Below are positions 1 through 7,572 of a DNA stretch of 49,739 bases, in pieces. Under the pieces are notes generated by a model, which did no database searches, had not been told where the DNA came from, and saw only the letters and a program-made list of their open reading frames with translations. The stretch's first letter is position 1, and every line of letters starts with the position of its first letter. The position numbers and the translations under genes are program-made. The DNA comes from Deltaproteobacteria bacterium (GTDB lineage: Bacteria > UBA10199 > SBBF01). Location: assembly GCA_016183175.1 (NCBI GenBank), contig JACPFC010000032.1, positions 1 to 49,739 on the forward strand, in the 5' to 3' direction.

Positions 1-212
1 GTGGTGATGAAATTGACAAAATCGCGCGCCTGCTCGCCGTCAACGAAAATCTCCCCCATGTGGCTGATGTCGAAAAGGCCTGCGGTGGTGCGAACGGCGC
101 GATGCTCCTCGATAACCCCCTTGTATTGAACCGGCATCTCCCATCCGCCGAAATCAACCATCCGGGCGTCCAGTTTTTTGTGGATTTCGTAAAGAGGGGT
201 TTGTTTGAGCAT
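1..212 (-). CDS. gcvT: Glycine cleavage system T protein (aminomethyltransferase), N-terminal part
   Basis: Reading from the ATG at 212 towards the window edge gives about 70 residues that begin [14 protein letters not shown] and continue with [18 protein letters not shown] and DISHMGE. This is the N-terminus of the T protein, which takes the methylamine group from lipoylated H protein and makes 5,10-methylenetetrahydrofolate and ammonia. The frame has no stop, so the gene continues beyond base 1 and only about a fifth of a usual 360-370-residue protein is seen. A short AGGA lies just before the ATG. folD, which uses the methylene-THF product, is 850 bp upstream on the same strand, so this end of the window carries one-carbon metabolism. 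Confidence 0.93.
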   Translation of the reverse strand, partial: MLKQTPLYEIHKKLDARMVDFGGWEMPVQYKGVIEEHRAVRTTAGLFDISHMGEIFVDGEQARDFVNFIT

Positions 213-230
213 TCCTACAAAATAGGTGAC

Positions 231-341
231 TCAAACGGCAATCTCAAGAGATTTTATCAGAAAATATTCCACTGATGGTTTCTCTCCATGAGCTTCAAGA
301 CTTTCCAAATAGACTTCGATGCCTGCCTCGTTGACCGGGAT
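231..341 (-). other. Short coding-like remnant downstream of the DUF5615 gene
   Basis: The frame of the DUF5615 gene continues past its TGA for 36 sense codons to another TGA at 231-233. The translation contains GIEVYLESLEAHGEKPSVEY, which looks like ordinary protein and has no start codon of its own. It could be the tail of an older gene or chance. I do not recognise a family. Confidence 0.2.
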
Positions 342-689
342 TCAAATCTTGAGCCAGATTACTTGATTTTGGATCGACTGTTCGCGCGACATTCCAAGCA
401 ACTTGATTGTTGCCGGCAGAAGTTTTGAAAAGTGAACCTGCCGCGACAATATAATACCCGAATGCATTTTTTCTTTTTTCGCCCACTCCCCGGCCAACAG
501 ACAAAAATCACGAATGTTATGGGTCAGAAGGACTCTTTGATTTTTTGCCGCAAATTGGAGCTGAGCCTCATCAGTTTGACCCCACATACGGCATTGGTGA
601 CAAGACACGGCATCGAAGCCCTTCTCTCTAAGGACGCTGGCCAACAGAGGATCGACATCTTCATCGGTATATAATTTGGGAAACGCCAT
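342..689 (-). CDS. DUF5615 PIN-like toxin
   Basis: This 115-residue protein begins MAFPKLYTDEDVDPLLA and matches the DUF5615 family of PIN-like proteins. The acidic TDEDVD near the N-terminus and the THNIRDF segment near residue 58 are the expected positions of metal-binding acidic residues of a PIN-type nuclease. Its ATG shares one base with the stop of the upstream DUF433 gene (TGATG), so the two are translationally coupled, as is usual for this toxin-antitoxin pair. The likely role is an RNase toxin held by the upstream partner. That is family inference; the target is unknown. Confidence 0.85.
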   Translation of the reverse strand: MAFPKLYTDEDVDPLLASVLREKGFDAVSCHQCRMWGQTDEAQLQFAAKNQRVLLTHNIRDFCLLAGEWAKKEKMHSGIILSRQVHFSKLLPATIKLLGMSREQSIQNQVIWLKI

Positions 690-979
690 CAGGTAAGTTC
701 CGGGAAATCCCGGATACAGGCTTCAATGGAATCCTCGTCGATCTCCCTGTCGATTTCCTGCCTGTGATCGTAGTAATAGGAAAGAGCATCGTAGATCTGG
801 GCCAGGGACAAATGAGAAAATTTTTGCACCAATTCTTCCGGCGTCAAGCCAAGTTTAAAAACATAATTCACCACCGACCGCACCGGAAAGCGGGTTCCCA
901 CAACCACCGCGGAACCGCCGCATACACCGGAGGTCGCATTGATATAGGGATGTTCTATTTTTTGCTGTGCCTGCGCCAT
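689..979 (-). CDS. DUF433 antitoxin
   Basis: This 96-residue protein contains GVCGGSAVVVGTRFPVRSVV, the hallmark of DUF433, a small helix-turn-helix family usually placed before a DUF5615 or PIN toxin. Residues 45-75 (LTPEELVQKFSHLSLAQIYD) fit the DNA-binding helices. It probably represses its own operon and binds the toxin encoded immediately downstream, with which it overlaps by one base. The operon lies between folD and gcvT and reads in the same direction. Confidence 0.88.
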   Translation of the reverse strand: MAQAQQKIEHPYINATSGVCGGSAVVVGTRFPVRSVVNYVFKLGLTPEELVQKFSHLSLAQIYDALSYYYDHRQEIDREIDEDSIEACIRDFPELT

Positions 980-1063
980 ATTTGCCTTTAGGGTAACATC
1001 CTCTAGCCGCTTATTTCAAGTATCTTTTAATCGCCCGACCTCAAGATAAAAATCCCCCACCCG

Positions 1064-1909
1064 TCACGCTCCTTTTGCCGCTTCCAAAGTATTCCAAAGC
1101 AACATGGCAATCGTCATCGGCCCGACACCGCCGGGAACAGGGGTGATGGCAGACGCCCGTTTGGAGGCCTCGGCAAATTCCACATCGCCGACCAGCTTGC
1201 CGTCGGGCAGACGATTGATCCCGACATCAATCACCACCGCCCCCTCCTTGATCCAGGAACCTTTCACAAACCGGGGCCGGCCGATCGCGGCAACAACCAC
1301 ATCGGCGCGCCGGACTACATCGGGAAGATTTTGAGTTTTCGAGTGGCAGATGGTAACCGTCGCATGGGCGGCAAGCAACATCAGCGCCACCGGCTTTCCC
1401 ACAATATTGCTTCGGCCGACCACCACGGCGTTTTTTCCGGTGAGATCGTATTTGATCGACTCGATAAGCTTCATGATCCCAAACGGGGTACATGACTTAA
1501 GGCACCGATTTCCGGCCACCAGATTTCCGACATTGACGGGATGAAACCCGTCCACGTCCTTGGCCGGGGAAACGGCATTGAGAATTTTGTCGGAACGAAC
1601 CTGTTTGGGAAGTGGGAGCTGGACCAGAATGCCGTGGACCTGTTTGTCGGTGTTGAGCTGGTTGACAAGCCTCAACAGATTGTCTTCGGAGGTCGCCTCG
1701 GGGAGGGCATGGTGAAAGGAGAGCATCCCCGCCTCTTCACACGCCCTGTTTTTGTTTTTGACGTAAACCTTCGAGGCGGGATTTTCCCCCACCAACACGG
1801 TGGCGAGTCCCGGCGCAAAGCCGCGCTGTTTCTTGAAAGCCTCGACCTCCTTTTTCAGGTTTTCCCGGATCCCTGCGGCAATCGCCTTTCCATCGATAAC
1901 CTGTGCCAT
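1064..1909 (-). CDS. folD: Methylenetetrahydrofolate dehydrogenase / cyclohydrolase
   Basis: FolD interconverts 5,10-methylene-THF and 10-formyl-THF in the cytoplasm. The 281 residues match the family length of about 280-300. Visible signatures are YVKNKNRACEE (catalytic Tyr49 and Lys53), GILVQLPLPK near 95, the Rossmann segment VVVGRSNIVGKP near 165, and the C-terminal PVPGGVGPMT. The start MAQVIDGKAI is typical. The neighbouring gcvT fragment makes its substrate. No frameshift or inserted repeat is seen. Confidence 0.97.
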   Translation of the reverse strand: MAQVIDGKAIAAGIRENLKKEVEAFKKQRGFAPGLATVLVGENPASKVYVKNKNRACEEAGMLSFHHALPEATSEDNLLRLVNQLNTDKQVHGILVQLPLPKQVRSDKILNAVSPAKDVDGFHPVNVGNLVAGNRCLKSCTPFGIMKLIESIKYDLTGKNAVVVGRSNIVGKPVALMLLAAHATVTICHSKTQNLPDVVRRADVVVAAIGRPRFVKGSWIKEGAVVIDVGINRLPDGKLVGDVEFAEASKRASAITPVPGGVGPMTIAMLLWNTLEAAKGA

Positions 1910-2006
1910 TGCCGGCTTCTAGCCCCTTCATATAACTGCATCAAGAAAAAAATAGGCAAAAGAGGCCGATCAAGATATGATTGCCCATCCACTGAAGGAG
2001 GTATTT

Positions 2007-2267
2007 ATGGTTTTTTTAGCCGACATGGCGTTTGCCGCGGAGCTGATTGCTCTGGGCGTGGGGGTTTTTTTACTGATCAGGACGGGAAGCGATAAAGAGG
2101 CTTGTTGCCACGGATTTGCCAAGGTTGTCTCCATTCTGATTATTATCGGGTCATTGCTCACCATGGCCTGCACCCTCTACAATGCCTTTACCCAATACAG
2201 GGAAAAGCCGGGGATGATGATGAGGATGGGCCCGGGGATGGACATGGAAGCTCCTACTCGGCCGTGA
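2007..2267 (+). CDS. Small membrane protein of unknown function
   Basis: The ATG at 2007 is preceded at 6-nt spacing by a strong ribosome-binding site (AAGGAGG, 1995-2001), so I prefer it to the ATG at 1977, which has none. The product is 86 residues with two hydrophobic spans, roughly residues 2-24 and 35-57. The first ends in basic and acidic residues (RTGSDKEACC). The tail is rich in Met and Gly (GMMMRMGPGMDME), which could bind metal, but this is only a compositional remark. It is transcribed divergently from folD, and its last 14 bases overlap the end of the convergent gene at 2254-2490. I do not recognise a family. Confidence 0.7.
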   Translation: MVFLADMAFAAELIALGVGVFLLIRTGSDKEACCHGFAKVVSILIIIGSLLTMACTLYNAFTQYREKPGMMMRMGPGMDMEAPTRP

Positions 2268-2490
2268 TGAAGTCAATCTTGTGGATTGGGATAAAAATCC
2301 GGGTGAAGGGGGGAGGTGAAGCCCACCCCTTTTCGTCGCCGACAGCTTTAACCTGAAGAAAAAATCCCTCGGCCGCCTGGGCGAGGATTTTTCCCTTCAG
2401 CCGCGAGATGCTTTCAATTCTCTGCCCATCCAGCTCCGTCTCCAGGAGCGGCGTGTTAAGATAAACAATAACGTTTTGATTGTTCATCAT
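2254..2490 (-). CDS. Hypothetical 78-residue protein
   Basis: The protein begins MMNNQNVIVYLNTPLLE and alternates hydrophobic beta-like strands with charged turns, including DGQRIESISRLKGKILAQ and the C-terminal IFIPIHKIDFITAE. This suggests a small soluble beta-rich domain. There is no signal peptide or membrane span. It lies downstream of the dGTPase gene on the same strand, 125 bp away, and overlaps the convergent membrane-protein gene by 14 bp. The family is not recognised. Confidence 0.6.
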   Translation of the reverse strand: MMNNQNVIVYLNTPLLETELDGQRIESISRLKGKILAQAAEGFFLQVKAVGDEKGWASPPPFTRIFIPIHKIDFITAE

Positions 2491-2615
2491 AATACTTGGG
2501 GCCCCAAAGGCCCTTCAATGTGACTACTCGTGTTAATCTTATTCTTTGTCGGGCCTTCGATGGCCCCAAACCCCGCGCTCACCACGGGCAAAGCCCGATG
2601 GTTCGCTTTATCCTT

Positions 2616-3779
2616 TTACACCCTTTCGTGTGGATCAAACAGTTTTTTGTATTCATCCAGCGCAAACCGGTCGGTCATCCCCGAAACATAATCGCAGATG
2701 ACCCTCTCGACCGGTTCCTTTCCCCTGCTTCCCTCGTAGCGCCGCATGAAAGTCGGAGGGATGATCCCCGGGTTTTTCAGATAAGCCCTGAAAAGCTCGG
2801 TGATGATCCGTTCGGCCTTCTCCGCCATTCGGACTACCCGGTAATGGCGGTATAAATGGGCCAGCAAAAACCGCTTGAGTTCCTGATTTCGGCTTTTTAT
2901 CTCCGCCGAAAAGTCGACACAGTCTTTCCCTTTCGACCGGACATCGGCAAGAGACTTGATTCCCTGTTGATGGATATTTTTCAGCGTCTGTTCCACCAGA
3001 TCGGTCACCAGAACATTAATCAGCGCACGAACCGTCTGCGAAATTTGCAGATTCAGGGAAACCGTTGGATATTTTTTCCTTATTTTTTGAAAATTGGATT
3101 CCCACAGCTCTATCCCTTTCAGGGCCTCAAGTTCAATCATCCCCGACTTCAATCCGTCGTCGACATCGTGGTTGTTGTAGGCGATCTCATCGGCAAAATT
3201 GCAAATCTGCGCTTCCAGCGAGGAATATCCTTTTCGTTCAAACAAAGAACCGTCGGGGAGATCGTATTCCGACTTATGTTTGGTGATCCCCTCCAGCACC
3301 TCGCAGGTCAGGTTGAGGCCTGGAAAATCGGGATAACGGAATTCAAGAAAGGTGACCACCCGGAACGACTGGCGATTGTGTTCAAACCCCCCATGTTCTT
3401 TCATGAGCCGACTCATCACATGCTCGCCGGAATGGCCGAAGGGGGTATGCCCCAAGTCATGCGAGAGGGCGATGGTTTCGGCAAGGTCTTCGTTGAGGCC
3501 GAGGCTTCGGGCCATCGTCCGGGCGATCTGCGCCACTTCAAGGCTGTGTGTCAGACGGGTACGGTAGTAGTCCCCTTCGTGGTTGACAAAAACCTGGGTC
3601 TTATACTCCAGACGTCGAAAAGCCCTTGAATGGATCACACGATCCCGGTCACGCTGAAACCGGGTGCGCCAAGGGTGCTCTTCCTCCGGGTGAATCCGCC
3701 CCTCCGAGTCGCCGCTTTTTGCGGCATACGGCGCCAGAAATTTCCGTTCCTGCTCCTCGTAATGTTCGCGGGTGAGCAT
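2616..3779 (-). CDS. dGTPase-like HD-domain triphosphohydrolase
   Basis: This protein belongs to the Dgt/HD family that hydrolyses dNTPs to the nucleoside and triphosphate. From the ATG at 3779 it has 387 residues. The N-terminal RDRDRVIHSRAFRRLEYKTQ is the family signature, and the metal-binding HD residues are in RTRLTHSLEV (His78) and SHDLGHTPFGH (His107, Asp108). A TTG at 3797 would add six residues (VYGCG...) and sits 2 bp after the queE stop. I chose the ATG because family members start near LTREHYEEQERKFL. It is the last gene of a queC/DUF366/queE/dgt run and may be co-transcribed with queE. Confidence 0.92.
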   Translation of the reverse strand: MLTREHYEEQERKFLAPYAAKSGDSEGRIHPEEEHPWRTRFQRDRDRVIHSRAFRRLEYKTQVFVNHEGDYYRTRLTHSLEVAQIARTMARSLGLNEDLAETIALSHDLGHTPFGHSGEHVMSRLMKEHGGFEHNRQSFRVVTFLEFRYPDFPGLNLTCEVLEGITKHKSEYDLPDGSLFERKGYSSLEAQICNFADEIAYNNHDVDDGLKSGMIELEALKGIELWESNFQKIRKKYPTVSLNLQISQTVRALINVLVTDLVEQTLKNIHQQGIKSLADVRSKGKDCVDFSAEIKSRNQELKRFLLAHLYRHYRVVRMAEKAERIITELFRAYLKNPGIIPPTFMRRYEGSRGKEPVERVICDYVSGMTDRFALDEYKKLFDPHERV

Positions 3780-3799
3780 GCCACACCCATACACCAATC

Positions 3800-4519
3800 T
3801 TAAAGAATCGACAATAATTTGTGCGTCTGCGGGATCAGGCGGACTCGTTTGGGAAAACGTTCGGCAAAGAGTTGAAACAGCGCAAAACAGCGCTTGAGGT
3901 CGCGGCGCTGGACAGGGGAAACCGGCTGAAAGACCACCGGCAGTTGAGGATGTTTGGAAAAAAGAATCATGAGCCGCTCAATCTCCTCATCAGTCATCTT
4001 TTCGTCAAACACCACTTTCGCATAATGCCCCTTTTGTTTGGCTGTTTCAATAAACCGGTCGTGAATTTCCCAATAAGCCCTTTCCCCCGTCGCCGAAGGG
4101 ATTTTGATATCGAGGCTCACCATGTCGATAAACGAAATAACCCGCCCCAATGCCTCCACCTCCACCCCGCTGGTTTCGAGCAGAATTTCACAACGACCGG
4201 CAAGCGTGGGAAACCATTCGGCCAAAAAATCAACCTGCTCGAGCGGCTCGCCGCCGGTTATGGCCAGAGACCGCGGTTGATACCGCTCCACCGACTTTGT
4301 CAGCTCTTCCGCAGAGAACTCCAGCGAATGTTTTTCAAACTGCCGGCTGAAAGGGGGATATTCGATCCGGGCCTCCTGAATTTTTGAATGGGTGAGCGGC
4401 GTGTCGCAGTAGGCGCACTTGAGCCGACAACCTTTAAAACGGACAAAGACTTGCGGCCGGCCGACCCATAGGCCTTCGCCCTGGATCGAAGAAAAAATTT
4501 CGATGATTTTGGCGCGCAT
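3800..4519 (-). CDS. queE: 7-carboxy-7-deazaguanine synthase (radical SAM)
   Basis: QueE converts 6-carboxy-tetrahydropterin to 7-carboxy-7-deazaguanine in queuosine synthesis. The N-terminus MRAKIIEIFSSIQGEGLWVG and the cluster-binding Cys31, Cys35 and Cys38 (CRLKCAYC, the CxxxCxxC of radical SAM enzymes) are clear, and ITGGEPLEQ near residue 85 is the SAM-binding GGE motif. The length of 239 is normal. queC lies two genes upstream and tgt is elsewhere in the window, so three queuosine-pathway steps are represented. queD is not seen. Confidence 0.95.
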   Translation of the reverse strand: MRAKIIEIFSSIQGEGLWVGRPQVFVRFKGCRLKCAYCDTPLTHSKIQEARIEYPPFSRQFEKHSLEFSAEELTKSVERYQPRSLAITGGEPLEQVDFLAEWFPTLAGRCEILLETSGVEVEALGRVISFIDMVSLDIKIPSATGERAYWEIHDRFIETAKQKGHYAKVVFDEKMTDEEIERLMILFSKHPQLPVVFQPVSPVQRRDLKRCFALFQLFAERFPKRVRLIPQTHKLLSIL

Positions 4520-4525
4520 AAATCT

Positions 4526-4586
4526 TGTAGGGGCAACCCCCGTGGTTGCCCTGCATGGAGGGCGGCCACAGGGGGCCGCCCCTACG
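4526..4586. repeat. Palindromic GTAGGGGC...GCCCCTAC repeat
   Basis: The sequence runs from TGTAGGGGCAACCCC to GGGGGCCGCCCCTAC. Outer arms GTAGGGGC/GCCCCTAC enclose inner GC-rich arms, giving a strong hairpin on either strand. Elements with this outline are widespread intergenic palindromes in bacteria. It fills the gap between DUF366 and queE, and its last bases provide the TAG stop of the DUF366 gene. Confidence 0.8.
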
Positions 4587-5133
4587 TCACCCCCCGCACC
4601 TTACACCTCGCCCACTTCACCCCTTCCATCTCCTCGACATAACGATTCATCACCGAGCGGGCGAAGGCTTGAGGGTTCAAATCGAAATCGGCGAGACCCT
4701 TTGTCGGAACGGGGGTGTTGCGGCTGGAAATATTGATGCCGGTGTGAATCAGCGTCGAAATCGGCGACGCCGTGGCGATCGAGACGTTGAGCTTAAAATG
4801 ATCAAGATAAAGATCGTTCCCTTTTCTGACCGCGGCCACCTGGCAGTCGGCCAGCTCCTGCTGGATTTGCGAGACCAGCAATCGCTGGCGCAAAACGGTT
4901 TTTTCAAGATCGGCATCGAAGTGCTCCACAAGAAAGTGGAGCATCGACTCCGAAAAGATCGTTTTTTTTTGGATCACGTCCTCCAGGTCGACCATCTTGT
5001 CCAAATCGACGCGACAGGGCCCGATAAAAGAGACGATGGCCTCGCCGCGCAAACCCGTTGTTTGGAAAATCCAGTGGGATTTGAGTTGGGAACCGTCGTA
5101 GGGGATCGGCCGGTCGAGGAACTTGGACTGCAT
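4582..5133 (-). CDS. DUF366 family protein in a queuosine locus
   Basis: The protein has 183 residues and carries segments I associate with DUF366: YDGSQLKSHWIF, GEAIVSFIGPC, KMVDLEDVIQKKTI and HFLVEHFDADLEKTVLRQRL, in that order over the first 95 residues. The function of the family is not established as far as I know. It lies between queC and queE, all on the minus strand, which suggests a role in 7-deazaguanine metabolism, but that is inference. The ATG at 5133 (MQSKFLD) is preferred. An ATG 15 bases earlier lies in the flanking TTTGACA repeat, and neither has a clear ribosome-binding site. The stop codon falls inside a palindromic repeat. Confidence 0.75.
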   Translation of the reverse strand: MQSKFLDRPIPYDGSQLKSHWIFQTTGLRGEAIVSFIGPCRVDLDKMVDLEDVIQKKTIFSESMLHFLVEHFDADLEKTVLRQRLLVSQIQQELADCQVAAVRKGNDLYLDHFKLNVSIATASPISTLIHTGINISSRNTPVPTKGLADFDLNPQAFARSVMNRYVEEMEGVKWARCKVRGVT

Positions 5134-5140
5134 TGTATAT

Positions 5141-5247
5141 AATGACAAATGTCAAAATTCAAATGTCAAAGGAAATCCAAAACAACAATGTCAAATTTGA
5201 CATTTGATATTTGCATTTTTTTTTGAACTTTGACATTTGACATTTAA
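5141..5247. repeat. TTTGACA-type heptamer array in inverted arrangement
   Basis: The left half reads ACAAATGTCAAAATTCAAAT and the right half returns as TTTGAACTTTGACATTTGA with a 7-bp period (TTTGAAC TTTGACA TTTGACA). The two halves are inverted relative to each other around an AACAATG core. The array fills the queC-DUF366 gap and reaches the queC stop. Two further copies are at 38379 and 43391. Confidence 0.85.
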
Positions 5248-5930
5248 AACAACTTCTCCACCCACCCCGCCGCTCCCCCCTGCCAGAGGGCCCGCTTGCA
5301 CCGGGCGCACGATTCACAGACGCCGCACATCTTTTCGCCGCCGCGGTAACAGCTCCAGAGGGGGGAAAGGTCGATCTTTTGCTCCATCATCCATTGGACG
5401 ATCTCTTTTTTGGTTTTTGGCCCCATCGGCGCCTGAAGGGCAACCGCCTCGCGGGTCGAAAACTTGAAAAACCGGTTGGCCGCTTCCACGAAATCCTTCG
5501 AATTGTCGGGAAAAGTCTGCGCCTCCTCCCTGTTGAAGCCGACAACCAGCCAGTTGGCAAGGGCATTTTCCGCAATACTCGCCGCCACGTTTAAAAAAAC
5601 GCCGTTCCGGTTCGGGACCCAGACCGCCTTCGCCGATTTTTCGGTGACCCCCTTTTTGTCCAGGTCGTCCGGCGTCAATTCGGGGAGCAGTTCCCGCGCG
5701 TCGATAAGGGCCGAGGCCTTCATGGCCGCCATCCAGGGGAGCTCGACGACCTGATGGTTGATGTCATAGTGCCGGCAGATCCTTTGGGCCGATTCAACTT
5801 CTTTTTCGGCCGAACGCTGGCCGTACCGGAACGTCAGCGCCATCAGAAGGTCGCTTTCCTGCCTGGCCCAGTGAAGCGAGGCGAGGGAATCGAGGCCGCC
5901 AGACAGAAGAACAATAGACGAAGACCTCAT
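5244..5930 (-). CDS. queC: 7-cyano-7-deazaguanine (preQ0) synthase
   Basis: QueC uses ATP and ammonia to convert 7-carboxy-7-deazaguanine to preQ0. The 228 residues carry the PP-loop LLSGGLDSLASL (residues 8-19), FRYGQRSAEKE, and VPNRNGVFLNVAASIAE near 110. The C-terminal zinc-binding cysteines are in CYRGGEKMCGVC and ESCARCKRA. The length and order of motifs are those of a complete enzyme. It is the first gene of the queC-DUF366-queE run, and a heptamer repeat array begins right at its stop codon. Confidence 0.96.
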   Translation of the reverse strand: MRSSSIVLLSGGLDSLASLHWARQESDLLMALTFRYGQRSAEKEVESAQRICRHYDINHQVVELPWMAAMKASALIDARELLPELTPDDLDKKGVTEKSAKAVWVPNRNGVFLNVAASIAENALANWLVVGFNREEAQTFPDNSKDFVEAANRFFKFSTREAVALQAPMGPKTKKEIVQWMMEQKIDLSPLWSCYRGGEKMCGVCESCARCKRALWQGGAAGWVEKLF

Positions 5931-6010
5931 GATGAGCGGAAACTATCGGGCGGTAGGGCGGGTGTCAATCCTGTTCTGCAACATCCGGATGAATACAAGC
6001 GATTATAGGT

Positions 6011-7501
6011 CTAGGGCGAACTTGTCGTCGCCGATGGAGATGTTGTCGGTGGAGATGTTGCCGGAGGAGATGTCGTTGCCGGCGGGGATGTGGTTGTTGC
6101 CGGGGCCGCAGGCCCGGCCGGTGCCGCCTCCGGCGCCGGGGATGTCGTGGCCGGCGGCGCCGTTGTTGTTTCCGGAGCGGGAGAAGTTGCGGGAGGCGAC
6201 GTCGTCGCGGACGTCGCCGTCGAAGCCGTCTTTTCAGATGTTGCCGGGGACGTCGTCGCCGGCTCTGACGTGGTTGTCACAAGGATCGGCCCGGCAGGGC
6301 CGGTGCCAGTCGTTTCGGGAGCCGGCGGTGTTGCCACAGGCGTCTTTTCCGCAGGCGGCGTCTTTTCCGGTATTTTTGCCGTCGTCTTGGCGGTTGTGGC
6401 GCCGGTCCCTTCCCCCCCGATGCTGAAATCGCTCAAGCTGGTGTAATCCTGTCCGGAGTTGCGGTCGCGGACGATAATTTTCATCTTGTATTTTCCGGAC
6501 ACCGGGATATCGATTTTATTTTGCAGGGCCAGAAGATCCTCGGAGGTCCACGGTTCCATCACCTCGATAATGGCCGGCTTTTCCAAAACAATCTGATCGC
6601 TCTCGTCCAATACATAAAGATCTTCCGCCACCGAGATATTGCCGTCTTTGGCGGCAAACCCCACCACCTGAAAGGTCAAATGCACCGATTCCCCCTGTTG
6701 GTAAGCCGGGGGATCCTTTACCGGCCCTTCCGGCCCCTCGTCGCGGAAATTGAGCGTGGAAATCTTGAGCGTTGTTGAATTGACCACCGTTACCTTGTCT
6801 TCGCGCTCGACATTCCGGTTGGAAAAGCGGTCGGTGACTACCGTCTTGAAGGCATACTGTCCGGCCGAAGGGAGTGTCGCGTGATTGTCGAACGAAACGG
6901 CGCCGGAGGCGGTTTTTTCGTTGAAGATCACCAGCTCGGGATTTTCGGAAACCACCTGCCCCTTGGCATCGAGGATAGTCAGACCTTCTTTAAGGGAAAC
7001 CTCTCCCCCTTTTCGGTGCGCCTTTTCCAGCACGGTGGTCCAATAGATTGTCTCGCCCAGCACATATTTATGCTCCTCGTTCACCGGCCCGGTGCCCGAT
7101 TCCGAATGAAAAGTAACGGCGCCGATTTCAAGCGGAAGGATGGGGACCCATTCGGCCAAACCCGGCGTCCTCATCATGGCATCGCTTAATTTCCATTGGC
7201 CCCCTTCGCGAAAGAAAAAGGTGTGAATTTTGGCCGAACCTTTGAGGCCCGTGACCTTGACGGTGATATCGGCCTCGCCGGCGTTGTTGGTGACGCTCAC
7301 GCTCCCTACCGGGAAAAGGCCAAAATCCTTGACCTCCCCCACCGCTTTGACCACCTCTTCATTTTTTTGGGCCAGCTCCACCGTCATCTTGTACGGTTCG
7401 GAGCCCTTGATGACGCCGACAACCAGGAAATAGAAGGCGGCCGCGGCCCCCAGGACAAGCACCAGAACAATCCCCACAATCAACCCGATGACTTTTTTCA
7501 T
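6011..7501 (-). CDS. Membrane-anchored Coa1-like protein with a Pro/Thr/Ser-rich tail
   Basis: The protein has 496 residues. An N-terminal membrane anchor (residues 5-30, VIGLIVGIVLVLVLGAAAAF) is followed by a segment of about 85 residues (SEPYKMTVELAQKNEEV, GSVSVTNNAGEADITVKVTG) that resembles the Coa1 family, related to cytochrome oxidase assembly protein 1. Two beta-rich repeats follow (about 120-235 and 245-360). Each ends in a SGKYKMKIIVRDR- or AGQYAFKTVVTDR-like strand, as in Ig-like folds. The last 125 residues are low-complexity, rich in Pro, Thr, Ser and Ala, probably a wall- or surface-exposed linker. A role in respiration cannot be claimed from this alone. Confidence 0.7.
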   Translation of the reverse strand: MKKVIGLIVGIVLVLVLGAAAAFYFLVVGVIKGSEPYKMTVELAQKNEEVVKAVGEVKDFGLFPVGSVSVTNNAGEADITVKVTGLKGSAKIHTFFFREGGQWKLSDAMMRTPGLAEWVPILPLEIGAVTFHSESGTGPVNEEHKYVLGETIYWTTVLEKAHRKGGEVSLKEGLTILDAKGQVVSENPELVIFNEKTASGAVSFDNHATLPSAGQYAFKTVVTDRFSNRNVEREDKVTVVNSTTLKISTLNFRDEGPEGPVKDPPAYQQGESVHLTFQVVGFAAKDGNISVAEDLYVLDESDQIVLEKPAIIEVMEPWTSEDLLALQNKIDIPVSGKYKMKIIVRDRNSGQDYTSLSDFSIGGEGTGATTAKTTAKIPEKTPPAEKTPVATPPAPETTGTGPAGPILVTTTSEPATTSPATSEKTASTATSATTSPPATSPAPETTTAPPATTSPAPEAAPAGPAAPATTTSPPATTSPPATSPPTTSPSATTSSP

Positions 7502-7572
7502 ATGAGGCGGGATATAATAACAAAGAAAAAAAATTGCCAGTTAAAAAACAGGGGCATCGAAGCGCCTCGTGA

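Noticed and set aside
5141-5247. Possible CRISPR array
   Set aside because: Units are 7 bp without unique spacers. This is an imperfect tandem and inverted array, and no cas genes are present.
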